Positions 1 through 6,675 of a DNA stretch of 12,163 nt are shown one piece after another. Each line of letters starts with the position of its first letter. Positions within the stretch are counted from its first letter, which is position 1. The position numbers and the translations under genes are program-made. The stretch is from Candidatus Aminicenantes bacterium RBG_13_64_14 (lineage in GTDB: Bacteria; Acidobacteriota; Aminicenantia; Aminicenantales; Saccharicenantaceae): positions 1,388-13,550 of the forward strand of contig MEXZ01000118.1 of assembly GCA_001773855.1 (NCBI GenBank), written 5' to 3'. The notes under the pieces were generated by a model that saw only the letters and a list, made by a program, of their open reading frames with translations, did not search any database and was not told where the DNA came from.

Positions 1-12
1 CACCTCCTAACT
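1..12 (-). promoter_or_regulatory. Possible strong Shine-Dalgarno of a leftward gene beyond the edge
   Basis: Read on the minus strand this is agttaggaggtg, a near-perfect Shine-Dalgarno sequence. A start codon a few bases beyond the left edge would make a leftward gene follow ispF across a 360-nt gap; in the Bacillus arrangement the gene after ispF is gltX. Read on the plus strand, cacctcct is equally the anti-Shine-Dalgarno found at the 3' end of 16S rRNA, so the edge could instead be the end of a rightward 16S gene. The window cannot decide between these. Confidence 0.35.
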
Positions 13-30
13 ATTCGCTCCCCGTCAGCA

Positions 31-306
31 TCGGGGCGCGGACGGGAAGAGGCCGCGGGATAAAGGGGCTGAGAGGGTCATCGGAGTGAGCATAAGCGGT
101 GATTTAGCCGGACAGCGTGGCGGACGAGGGCAGTTTCAGGGGAAACCGCCAAAACGTGTTTGAGTTCGGCGTAGCGCACGCCGAGCGAGTTGTTTTGGCG
201 CCGCTGGGGCGAGTGGATCCCAGGCCCCAGCGGTGTATTAAATCACCGCAGCGAACGAAGATGATCCCCGAGGCCCCTCAGCGGCCGACGGAACGGCATG
301 CCCCGA
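31..306 (+). ncRNA. Candidate large structured RNA (or fold-back DNA element), class unknown
   Basis: This gene-free stretch has nested and branched complementarity. The closing helix is 31-38/299-306. Inside it lies 75-82/260-267, then a perfect 11-bp helix 96-106/239-249. That helix encloses three adjacent arms: 133-137/142-146 (AGGG loop); 147-155/192-200, capped by 164-172/178-186; and 201-210/224-233. A small hairpin 284-287/294-297 lies on the 3' side. The purine-rich internal loop 83-95/250-259 resembles a structured RNA junction. Five wobble pairs (38/299, 77/265, 107/238, 156/191, 165/185) form only if the plus strand is the RNA, against one (74/268) for the minus strand, so plus is favoured weakly. 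I see no match to RNase P RNA, tmRNA, SRP RNA, 6S RNA or a riboswitch I know. The alternative is a minus-strand leader for the next gene to the left, or a mobile palindromic element. No U-run terminator is visible on either strand. Confidence 0.45.
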
Positions 307-367
307 GCCCAGGAATCCTTAATAGCGAGATCTGATCCTCGCGGTCAGTCCGTGGACCGATCCGGTT

Positions 368-847
368 TCAATCCGGCAGGCGCAATAGGACGAGCGCGTA
401 GCAGGCGATGGCCCGCTTCTCGCCGACCGGCCCCAGGCCTTCGTTGGTCTTGGCCTTGATGCCCAGGCTGGTCGCGGGGATCCCGAGGACGGGACAAAGG
501 ACCGCCTTCATCGCCGGGATGTGCGGGCCCATTTTCGGCTCCTCGGCCACGATGACCGAATCCACGTTGACGATCTCGGCGCCGCGGTCCCGCAGGAGCC
601 CGACGACGTCCCCTAGAAGGCCCGCGCTCCGGGCCCCTTTCCAATGGGGGTCGGTGTCGGGGAAGCGGCTGCCGATGTCGCCCTCTCCGAGGGCCCCGAG
701 GAGGGCGTCGATGACGGCATGGGCGAGGGCATCGCCGTCGGAGTGCCCGGTGAGCCCAGCGCTAAAGGGGATGTCGACGCCGCCGAGGACGAGCCTGTGC
801 CCGGTTTCCAGCCGATGGATGTCGTAGCCGAAACCTATCTTATGCAT
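368..847 (-). CDS. ispF: 2-C-methyl-D-erythritol 2,4-cyclodiphosphate synthase (IspF)
   Basis: IspF cyclises CDP-methylerythritol 2-phosphate to the 2,4-cyclodiphosphate, releasing CMP, in the cytosolic MEP pathway to isoprenoids. The 159-residue product has the usual family length. The metal-binding GYDIHRL motif is at residues 8-14. GHSDGDALAHAVIDALLGA follows, with the conserved histidine. Near the C-terminus is the substrate-binding stretch KAKTNEGLGPVGE. The start is ATG at 847, giving MHKIGFGYDIH, the canonical N-terminus. It overlaps the end of ispD by 8 bases (ispD stops at 840), which implies translational coupling, so substrate made by IspD and IspE is consumed by a co-expressed enzyme. 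It is the last gene of the leftward operon within the window. No terminator with a U-run follows it. Confidence 0.97.
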   Translation of the reverse strand: MHKIGFGYDIHRLETGHRLVLGGVDIPFSAGLTGHSDGDALAHAVIDALLGALGEGDIGSRFPDTDPHWKGARSAGLLGDVVGLLRDRGAEIVNVDSVIVAEEPKMGPHIPAMKAVLCPVLGIPATSLGIKAKTNEGLGPVGEKRAIACYALVLLRLPD

Positions 848-1505
848 CGAGAAGCCCCTCCGCGATTTTCAGGTCGACCGGGGTGGTGATCTTGATATTG
901 CGCGGGTCACCCTCGACCGTGCTTACCGGGATGCCCGCCCGTTCGGCGAGCATCGCCTCGTCCGTGCCGTAGAACCTGTCCCGGCGGGCCTGGTCCAGGG
1001 CTTTCTTCAGCACGGCGTAAAGGAACCCTTGGGGGGTTTGTGCCCGGGCGAGGAAGGTCCTGTCGACCGTCCCGACGACACGACCGGCCCGGACCTCCTT
1101 GACGGTTTCTTCGAGCGGCAGGATGGGCACGGCCGCCCCGGCGGCGCGGGCCGCGGCTATGACCCGGCTGACGAGGCCGGCGCTCACGAGCGGTCGGGCC
1201 CCGTCGTGGACCAGAACGACCTCTACCGTCGCGGCATCGAGAAGGCGGAAGCCCTGCCAGACCGAGTCCTGGCGCCTCGCGCCGCCGCGGACGATGCCGA
1301 CGATCTTGGGGTAGCGCATCCGGTAGTGCTTCAGGTCCTGTTCATCGGGGAGGACGAGGGCGACGGCGTCCACCTCGCCATGGGCCTGGAACACTTCGAG
1401 CGTCCATTCGAGGACGGGTTTGCCCCGCAGGTAAGCAAACTGCTTCATCTCACCGAAGCGCTTGCCGGCCCCGGCGGCGACCACGATGGCCGACGCCCGG
1501 CTCAC
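840..1505 (-). CDS. ispD: 2-C-methyl-D-erythritol 4-phosphate cytidylyltransferase (IspD)
   Basis: IspD transfers CMP from CTP to 2-C-methyl-D-erythritol 4-phosphate, the third step of the MEP pathway. The 221-residue product carries the nucleotide-binding motif AAGAGKRFG near the N-terminus, then VHDGARPLV, AQTPQGF and GTDEAMLAE, in the family's normal order and at the usual length. The GTG start at 1505 is chosen because it forms a 4-base GTGA overlap with the yacL stop and places the AIVVAAGAG strand directly at the N-terminus. Longer reading in this frame runs antisense-like into yacL and has no family similarity. The gene sits between yacL and ispF, as in Bacillus-type radA-yacL-ispD-ispF clusters. 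Confidence 0.96.
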   Translation of the reverse strand: MSRASAIVVAAGAGKRFGEMKQFAYLRGKPVLEWTLEVFQAHGEVDAVALVLPDEQDLKHYRMRYPKIVGIVRGGARRQDSVWQGFRLLDAATVEVVLVHDGARPLVSAGLVSRVIAAARAAGAAVPILPLEETVKEVRAGRVVGTVDRTFLARAQTPQGFLYAVLKKALDQARRDRFYGTDEAMLAERAGIPVSTVEGDPRNIKITTPVDLKIAEGLLDA

Positions 1506-2491
1506 TTGGACTCTCCGTTGAACCGGCCGAAGATCATCTTCCCGACCGTCGTCTGGAGGACGGAGGTGACGGTGATGTCGACCGTCTGGCCGATCAGACG
1601 CCGCGAGTTGTCGACCACGACCATGGTGCCGTCGTCGAGGTAGGCGACGCCCTGTTCCTTTTCTTTGCCCTCCTTGAGGATGAACACGCTCATGGTCTCG
1701 CCCGGCAGGACCACCGGCCGGAGCGAGTTGACGACCTCGTTGATGTTGAGGACCTTGATGCCATGGATGCGGGCGACCTTGTTCAGGTTGTAGTCGTTGG
1801 TGACGATCTTTCCGTCCATGGACCTGGCGCATTCGATGAGCTTGGAGTCGACGTCGGGGGTCTCGGGGAAGTCCAGGTCGGAGATGACGACCTCCACCTG
1901 GGAGGATTTCTGGAGACGGTCGATGACATCGAGGCCGCGCCGGCCCCGCTGCCGCTTCAGCCCGTCCGCGGAGTCGGCCACGAACTGGAGCTCCTTGAGG
2001 ACGAACTGGGGGACGATGAGCGTGCCCTCGACGAACCCGGTGTCGCAAAGGTCGGCGATGCGGCCGTCGATGATGACGCTCGTGTCGAGGATCTTGAAGC
2101 TTCGGCCGGCGCGTTTCTCCTTGAACAACCCGATGAGGTGGGCCGGATCAAGCCACTCCGGCTTCCGCGTCCCGACGAGGAGCCCGATGTAGGGCATGAT
2201 GGCCAGGAAGAAGATGCGGATGAAGGTGGCCATCTCCGTCGTGTGGACGATGGACTGGTAGATCGCGCCGAGCATCCAGCCGAGGAGGATGCCGACGAGC
2301 AGGCCCATGCCGGCGCTCCAGATGACCCGGAACTGGGCCTTCCGTATCCGGGTCTCCAGGTACATCATCAGGGCGCCCAGGAAGAAGGCCGCGGCGGCCC
2401 CGTAGGCGCCGTTGAGCCTGAAGGGCGGATAGAAGTAGCCGCCGATCGTGATCAGACCGATGATGAAGAAGCGGAAGATGAAAAGGCCCAT
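1502..2491 (-). CDS. yacL: Membrane-anchored PIN/TRAM domain protein (YacL family)
   Basis: The protein has 329 residues. Four hydrophobic segments span residues about 3-22, 30-47, 54-80 and 88-107. A PIN-type nuclease domain follows at about 133-245, with acidic residues D136 (LDTSVIIDGR), E167 (LKELQ), D215 and D233 (TNDYN) in PIN-like positions. A TRAM domain (about 262-325) contains QGVAYLDDGTMVVVDNSRRLIG. This is the architecture of Bacillus YacL; the substrate is not established, though PIN domains are metal-dependent RNases and TRAM domains bind RNA. ATG at 2491 is preferred to the TTG one codon upstream; AAGGAAAG precedes it. It lies 36 nt after radA and overlaps ispD by 4 bases, the usual neighbours of this family. 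Confidence 0.9.
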   Translation of the reverse strand: MGLFIFRFFIIGLITIGGYFYPPFRLNGAYGAAAAFFLGALMMYLETRIRKAQFRVIWSAGMGLLVGILLGWMLGAIYQSIVHTTEMATFIRIFFLAIMPYIGLLVGTRKPEWLDPAHLIGLFKEKRAGRSFKILDTSVIIDGRIADLCDTGFVEGTLIVPQFVLKELQFVADSADGLKRQRGRRGLDVIDRLQKSSQVEVVISDLDFPETPDVDSKLIECARSMDGKIVTNDYNLNKVARIHGIKVLNINEVVNSLRPVVLPGETMSVFILKEGKEKEQGVAYLDDGTMVVVDNSRRLIGQTVDITVTSVLQTTVGKMIFGRFNGESK

Positions 2492-2527
2492 CAATTCTTT
2501 CCTTATCTATTCAATATATAAATGGGA

Positions 2528-3886
2528 TCAAAAAACGTGGTCGAGGGCCTGGCGGACGGTCTTCGCGCCCACGCACTGGATCGCCGGCAGGTCTTGTTTG
2601 TCCAGCCCGGCCAGGTTGCCGGCCGGGAGGAGGACGGTCCCGAAACCCAGGGAATGGGCCTCCTTGATCCGGACCAGCGGTTGGTTGACGGAGCGGATCT
2701 CGCCGCTGAGGCCGACCTCCCCGAAGAAGACCATGTCCTGGGGTAGGGGAGCGTTCTTGAGGGAGGAGACGACGGCCATGACGACTCCCAGGTCGACGGC
2801 GGGCTCGTCGATCGACATCCCCCCGGCGACGTTGAGGTAGATGTCCTCCCCGGCGAAGCTGTATCCGGCCTTCTTCTCGACCAGGGCGAGGAGCATGGCC
2901 GCCCGGTAATGGTCGAGGCCGATGGTCATGCGCCTGGGATTCCCCGTGAAGATCGTCGAGGAGACGAGGGCCTGGATCTCGGCGAGGAGGGGGCGGGTCC
3001 CCTTGACCGTGCAGACGACGGCGCTGCCGGCCTCCTCGCGCGGCCGTTCGCGGAGAAAGAAGGCCGACGGGTTGAGGATGGGCTGGAGTCCCGCGGCTGT
3101 CATCTCGAAAACCGCCAGTTCCGACACGGGCCCGAACCTGTTCTTCATGGCCCGGAGGACGCGGTGACTGTGGTCCCGCTCGCCCTCGAAAAGGAGGACG
3201 ACGTCGACGATGTGCTCGAGGGACTTCGGCCCGGCCAGCGTCCCGTCCTTGGTAATGTGGCCGACCAGAAAGGTCGGGACCTGCCTGTTCTTGGCGTAGC
3301 GGATGATCTGGTTGGCCGCCTCCCGGACCTGGCTGATCGTCCCCGGTCCCGAGGTCATCTTGGCCGAGAAAACGGTCTGGATGGAGTCTACGATGAGGAT
3401 CTTGGGCGCGAGGCGTTCGGCCTGGGCCAGGATGCGCTCGAGGTTGGTCTCCGCCAAGAGGAAAAGACGGCCGTCCCGGACGCCCAGCCGGTCCCCCCTG
3501 AGCTTGATCTGCTCCAGGGATTCCTCCCCGGAAACGTAGAGGACCGTGGCCTCCCCGGCGGCCATGTCCCGGGCCACCTGGAGGAGGAGCGTCGACTTGC
3601 CGATGCCGGGCTCGCCGCCGACGAGGACGAGAGAGCCGGAGACGAGGCCCCCGCCGAGGACCTTGTTGAAGTCCTCGATGCCGACGGTGAGCCTCTGGCG
3701 GGGGATGTCCTGGATATCCTTGTAGAGGACGGGCTCGGTCGGGGCGTAGCTGATGACGCCGGACGGGGTCTCGTCCTCGACCTCTTCGACGAGGGTGTTC
3801 CACTCGCCGCAGGCGTGGCATCGGCCCATCCACTTCGGCGAGCGGGAGCCGCAACTCTGGCAGATGAAAACCGTCTTGTCCTTCAT
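2528..3886 (-). CDS. radA: DNA repair/recombination ATPase RadA (Sms)
   Basis: RadA is a RecA-like, DnaB-like hexameric helicase that promotes branch migration in homologous recombination and DNA repair. The 452-residue product has an N-terminal C4 zinc finger (C9, C12, C23, C26), a Walker A motif GEPGIGKST at 91-99, the RadA signature KNRFG at 248-252, and a C-terminal Lon-protease-like domain from about 290 containing FFGEVGLSGEIR. Length and order are typical. The ATG at 3886 is the only start that gives the zinc finger at the N-terminus; in-frame sequence further upstream is antisense to nothing conserved and overlaps dnaB. It begins 14 nt after the dnaB stop, which fits one transcript. 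Confidence 0.97.
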   Translation of the reverse strand: MKDKTVFICQSCGSRSPKWMGRCHACGEWNTLVEEVEDETPSGVISYAPTEPVLYKDIQDIPRQRLTVGIEDFNKVLGGGLVSGSLVLVGGEPGIGKSTLLLQVARDMAAGEATVLYVSGEESLEQIKLRGDRLGVRDGRLFLLAETNLERILAQAERLAPKILIVDSIQTVFSAKMTSGPGTISQVREAANQIIRYAKNRQVPTFLVGHITKDGTLAGPKSLEHIVDVVLLFEGERDHSHRVLRAMKNRFGPVSELAVFEMTAAGLQPILNPSAFFLRERPREEAGSAVVCTVKGTRPLLAEIQALVSSTIFTGNPRRMTIGLDHYRAAMLLALVEKKAGYSFAGEDIYLNVAGGMSIDEPAVDLGVVMAVVSSLKNAPLPQDMVFFGEVGLSGEIRSVNQPLVRIKEAHSLGFGTVLLPAGNLAGLDKQDLPAIQCVGAKTVRQALDHVF

Positions 3887-3900
3887 CCCCGCCCCATCGT

Positions 3901-5256
3901 TCAGTACTCCGGGGCGAACTGCTCCATGTCGGCGAAACGGGCGTACTCGCGGATGAAGGCCAGCTGGAGGTTGCCGATCGGCCCGTTTCTCTGCTTGGCG
4001 ATGCTGACCTCGGCGATGCCCTTGAGCGACTCGTCGTCGGGGTGATAGAACTCGGGCCGATAGATGAAGATGACGACGTCGGCGTCCTGCTCGATGGCGC
4101 CCGACTCGCGGAGGTCCGAGAGCATGGGCTTGGGTTCGCGCCGCCCCTTCTCGGGGGCCCGGCTGAGCTGGGAGATCCCGACGACCGGGATGCGCAGCTC
4201 TTTGGCCAGCTCCTTGAGGGACCGGGAGACGAAGGACATCTCCTGGTTGCGGTTCTCGAACCGCCCGCCCGTCCGCATGAGCTGGATGTAATCGACGAAG
4301 ACGATGTCGAGACGCTGCTCCATCTTCAGCCGCCGGCACTTGGCCTTCATCTCTATGACCGTCAGGGCCGGAGATTCGTCGATGAAGATCCGGGCCCGGG
4401 AGAGCGCCTCCCCGGCGAGCTTGAGCTTTTCGAACTCGCGGTCGCTGATGAACCCGGTCCGGGTCTTCTTGATGTCGATCTGGGACTCGGCGCAGAGGAG
4501 CCGGATGGCGATCTGTTCCTGGGCCATCTCCATGGAAAAGAAGCCGACGGCCTTGTCCGTCTTGATCCCGACGTGGTGGGAGATGTTCAGGGCCAGGGCG
4601 GTCTTGCCCATGGACGGCCGGGCCGCCAGGATGACGAGCTCCGAGGGGTGGAACCCCGCGGTCAGGCCGTCGAGGTAGCGGAATCCGGTGGGAACCCCGG
4701 TGACGGCTTCCTTGCGCTCGGCCAGCACGCGGATCATCTCCAGGGTCGGCCCGGTCAAGGCGCTCATGGGCTGGAAGCCGGGTTTAATGCGCTGCTCGGC
4801 GACTTCGATGATGGCCGCCTGGGCGGCGTTGAGCAGTTCGTCGGCGTCCTCCTTCTGCTCGTAGCTCTCCTGGATGATCCGGGTGGAGGAGAGGATCAGC
4901 CGGCGAAGGAGCGCCTTCTCCTTGATGATCTTGGCGTAGTATTCGATGTTGATGTTGCGGGGGACGCCGTCGAGCAGGGACGAGAGATAGGAGGCGCCGC
5001 CGATCTCTTCCAAGATGCCCGCCCGCTGGGCGTCGTCGGTCAGGCTGAGGAGGTCCACGGGGAGCCCCCTGTCGACGAGCGCGACGATCCTCTCCAGGAT
5101 CTTCCGGTGGGCGTCCTTATAGAGGTCGTCGGGGGAGATCGTGGACAGGACGACGTTCAAGCTCTCGTTTTGGACGAGGATGCCGCCGAGGACCGTCCGT
5201 TCGGCCTCGAGGCTCTGCGGCGGCGTCTTTTTCAGGAACATCGTGTCGAGTTCCAT
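3901..5256 (-). CDS. dnaB: Replicative DNA helicase DnaB
   Basis: DnaB is the hexameric helicase that unwinds DNA at the replication fork. The 451-residue product has the N-terminal primase-interacting domain (SLEAERTVLGGIL at about 15-27), a linker, and the RecA-like ATPase domain with Walker A ARPSMGKTA at 212-220, a Walker B strand ending VFVDYIQLM, the GISQLSR motif and the terminal KQRNGPIG arginine-finger region. No intein or truncation is seen. I place the start at ATG 5256, preceded by GAGG at 5 nt; an in-frame GTG at 5262 with GGAG at 4 nt is nearly as good and adds two residues. It follows rplI by 38 nt, the common rpsF-rpsR-rplI-dnaB order. Confidence 0.97.
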   Translation of the reverse strand: MELDTMFLKKTPPQSLEAERTVLGGILVQNESLNVVLSTISPDDLYKDAHRKILERIVALVDRGLPVDLLSLTDDAQRAGILEEIGGASYLSSLLDGVPRNINIEYYAKIIKEKALLRRLILSSTRIIQESYEQKEDADELLNAAQAAIIEVAEQRIKPGFQPMSALTGPTLEMIRVLAERKEAVTGVPTGFRYLDGLTAGFHPSELVILAARPSMGKTALALNISHHVGIKTDKAVGFFSMEMAQEQIAIRLLCAESQIDIKKTRTGFISDREFEKLKLAGEALSRARIFIDESPALTVIEMKAKCRRLKMEQRLDIVFVDYIQLMRTGGRFENRNQEMSFVSRSLKELAKELRIPVVGISQLSRAPEKGRREPKPMLSDLRESGAIEQDADVVIFIYRPEFYHPDDESLKGIAEVSIAKQRNGPIGNLQLAFIREYARFADMEQFAPEY

Positions 5257-5294
5257 GGCCACCTCGCTCCGGCCAGGATCGATCCGGGGAACGC

Positions 5295-5804
5295 TCAGGT
5301 CTTTCCGGTCGTCTGGCTTTCCGTCTTTCCGTCGGCTGCGCCGCCGTCCGTTCCCTCGGCCTCTTCGCGGGCCACGACGACCTTGATCTCCGCCCGGTCA
5401 TCGTGGCTGATCTTGATGGGGACCGCAAAATTGCCGAGCCGCTTGATCGGCTCGTCGAGCAGGATCTTCTTCTTGTCGATGTCGTACCCCAGCCCGTCGA
5501 GGGCTTCCTTGACGTCGCCGGACGACACGGAGCCGAAGATGACGTCCTTTTCGCCGGCCCGGCGGGTGAACGTCAGGAAGACCTGGTTGAGCTTCTGGGC
5601 GAGCGACTGGAAGGCCTTCCGCTCGATCTCGACTTTTTTCTTCAGGGCCTGGCGCTCGATCTCGATCATCTTGATGTTCGTCGGAGTGACGGCGAGGGCC
5701 ATCTTCCGGGGGATGAGATAGTTCCGCCCGAACCCGGGGGCGACGTTGATCACATCGCCGCGCCGGCCCAGTTTTTCCACGTCCTGTTTCAGAATGACTT
5801 TCAT
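5295..5804 (-). CDS. rplI: 50S ribosomal protein L9
   Basis: L9 binds 23S rRNA at the base of the L1 stalk with its N-terminal domain and reaches outward through a long helix. The 169-residue product begins MKVILKQDVEKLGRRGDVINV and contains GFGRNYLIP, the L9 signature. A charged connecting helix covers about residues 45-85, followed by the C-terminal domain with VIFGSVSSGDV. The last 20 or so residues are a low-complexity Gly/Ala/Thr/Glu tail beyond the core fold. The ATG at 5804 is 1 nt past the rpsR stop, and its ribosome site (GAGGA) lies in the end of rpsR, which implies coupled translation. Confidence 0.98.
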   Translation of the reverse strand: MKVILKQDVEKLGRRGDVINVAPGFGRNYLIPRKMALAVTPTNIKMIEIERQALKKKVEIERKAFQSLAQKLNQVFLTFTRRAGEKDVIFGSVSSGDVKEALDGLGYDIDKKKILLDEPIKRLGNFAVPIKISHDDRAEIKVVVAREEAEGTDGGAADGKTESQTTGKT

Positions 5805-5805
5805 G

Positions 5806-6081
5806 TCAATCCTCGACGTAAGGGAGAAGGGACATGAGCCGGGCCCGCTTGATGGCCAGGGCGAGCTTCCTCTGGTGGAACGAGCAAGTCCCGGTGATCC
5901 GGCGGGGGGTGATCCTGCCCCGGTCGGGGATGTACTTCTTCAGGATCTCGACGGCCTTGTAATCGATGCCCCGGACGTCCCGCTGGCAGAACCGGCAGAA
6001 TTTCCTCTTGGGCGTGAAATACTTCCGGTAGCCGCCCCGCTCGCTCCGTTCGCCTCTTTCGGGTCTTTCGTCTCTCGGCAT
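5806..6081 (-). CDS. rpsR: 30S ribosomal protein S18
   Basis: S18 binds the platform of the 30S subunit as a heterodimer with S6. The 91-residue product has an extended basic/acidic N-terminal tail rich in Arg and Glu (residues 1-18). The S18 core follows: KFCRFCQRDV, IDYKAVEILKKYI, GRITPRRITGTCSFHQRKLALAIKRAR. Four cysteine or histidine positions (CRFC, and C and H in GTCSFH) resemble the zinc-binding form of S18. It sits 1 nt after rpsF and 1 nt before rplI, so its stoichiometry with S6 is likely maintained by coupling. Confidence 0.98.
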   Translation of the reverse strand: MPRDERPERGERSERGGYRKYFTPKRKFCRFCQRDVRGIDYKAVEILKKYIPDRGRITPRRITGTCSFHQRKLALAIKRARLMSLLPYVED

Positions 6082-6082
6082 C

Positions 6083-6484
6083 TCACTTCTCCTCTTTCAC
6101 TTCGGCAGGCGCGGCGGCCGTCTGTTCGACGGCTGGTTCGGCGGCGACCGGCACGGCTTCCTCGGCGCGCTTTTTCCTCTTCCGCCCAATGAGGTCCCGC
6201 GGGTCCCGAAGGATGGTCATGAACCGGATGACGGAGTCGGTCTGCTTGAACCGGCGCTCCAGCTCCGTGGAGATGTCGCCCGCGCCTTCATAGGTGAAAA
6301 AAACGTAAACGCCTTCCTGGAACCTCTTGATCGGGAAGGCCAGCCTGCGCTTGCCCCAGATGTCCTGCTTGACCATGCGGCCCTTTTTCTGGGCGACGAC
6401 CTCGGCCATCTGCTGTACGAACTGCGCCGTCTCTTCTTCCGAGAGCGTGGGGGAGAGAACGAACCCCGTTTCGTATTGTCTCAC
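6083..6484 (-). CDS. rpsF: 30S ribosomal protein S6
   Basis: S6 partners S18 on the 30S platform. The 133-residue product starts MRQYETGFVLSPTLSEEE and has the conserved WGKRRLAFPIKR and EGVYVFFTYEG segments, followed by a C-terminal Ala/Glu/Pro-rich tail (about residues 108-133) that is outside the core fold. The start is GTG at 6484, five bases downstream of AAGGAGG, an almost perfect ribosome site; this is an unusual start codon for a ribosomal protein but no ATG lies nearby. It is the first gene of the second leftward operon, with a promoter 63 nt upstream and a leader of about 56 nt. Confidence 0.98.
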   Translation of the reverse strand: MRQYETGFVLSPTLSEEETAQFVQQMAEVVAQKKGRMVKQDIWGKRRLAFPIKRFQEGVYVFFTYEGAGDISTELERRFKQTDSVIRFMTILRDPRDLIGRKRKKRAEEAVPVAAEPAVEQTAAAPAEVKEEK

Positions 6485-6509
6485 TGAGACCTCCTTATGG
6501 ATTTAACAG

Positions 6510-6536
6510 CTCCTCCCCTCGGGAAGGAACAAGGAG
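6510..6536 (-). promoter_or_regulatory. Hairpin in the rpsF leader, possible S6:S18 autoregulatory site
   Basis: In the predicted rpsF leader the minus strand can pair 6533-6536 with 6510-6513 and 6522-6525 with 6514-6517, leaving a CGAG loop and a 7-nt bulge on the 5' side. Leaders of rpsF-rpsR operons in many bacteria bind the S6:S18 dimer through a bulged CCG element. A CCG lies here (6522-6520) but at the loop edge rather than clearly in a bulge, so the match to the known motif is only suggestive. Confidence 0.22.
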
Positions 6537-6546
6537 TGCACCGACT

Positions 6547-6574
6547 ATTCTAGCCGATTCTCCGGAAAATTCAA
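6547..6574 (-). promoter_or_regulatory. Sigma-70-type promoter of the rpsF-ispF operon
   Basis: On the minus strand there is a -35 box TTGAAT (6574-6569) and a -10 box TAGAAT (6552-6547) separated by 16 nt. The -10 matches consensus at five of six positions. Transcription would start near 6540, leaving about 56 nt of leader before the rpsF GTG. The position just upstream of the first gene, after a repeat-filled gap, fits a primary operon promoter. Confidence 0.7.
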
Positions 6575-6590
6575 CCTTCCGACGCGCGCC

Positions 6591-6675
6591 GGCAGGGAAT
6601 CCCTATGTCCCGGGATTCCCCGTCATCGCCTTGTGACGGCAGGGGATCCCTATTCTTCGGAATCCCCCGTCGTCA
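6591..6675. repeat. Tandem pair of palindromic repeats (REP-like) between pth and rpsF
   Basis: Two related units with a 47-bp period start with ggcaggg at 6591 and 6638. Unit one holds a perfect 9-bp inverted repeat, gggaatccc 6595-6603 with gggattccc 6612-6620. Unit two holds the diverged form 6642-6650/6659-6667 with one mismatch. A further 5-bp hairpin, 6621-6625/6634-6638, lies between. There is no U-run after any stem on the minus strand, so these are not typical intrinsic terminators, although they may still reduce readthrough or stabilise the pth 3' end. A 22-bp segment (6604-6625) recurs at 11535-11556 with 19 identities, so this is a dispersed family. Confidence 0.6.

Noticed and set aside
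6..24. ctaactattcgctcc looks like the left core of an integron attC site
   Set aside because: There is no matching GTTRRRY core with complementary inner boxes at a proper distance, and no cassette-like genes are present.
65..80. ggggctgagagggt resembles the CTGAGA box of a TPP riboswitch
   Set aside because: The second conserved half of the TPP fold (the CTGATCTGG...AATGCCAGCG region) is absent, and the neighbours are not thiamin genes.
117..335. 72-codon open frame on the plus strand in the left gap
   Set aside because: No ribosome site, arginine/proline-rich composition without a recognisable pattern, and it lies across the folded element, whose pairing explains the sequence better.
325..359. 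Hairpins 325-329/338-342 and 342-346/355-359 as an ispF terminator
   Set aside because: Only 5-bp stems, mutually abutting, with no U-run.
2528..4339. radA frame extended upstream to 603 codons
   Set aside because: The extra N-terminal part is antisense-frame dnaB sequence; the zinc finger marks the true RadA N-terminus at 3886.
4042..5721. 559-codon open frame on the plus strand opposite dnaB and rplI
   Set aside because: It is a GC-rich antisense shadow: low-complexity Asp/Gly/Leu/Val composition, no domain, and dnaB and rplI are unmistakable on the other strand.
6591..6668. Intrinsic terminator for pth
   Set aside because: Stems are strong but none is followed by a U-run on the minus strand, and related palindromes occur elsewhere, so a repeat is the better call.
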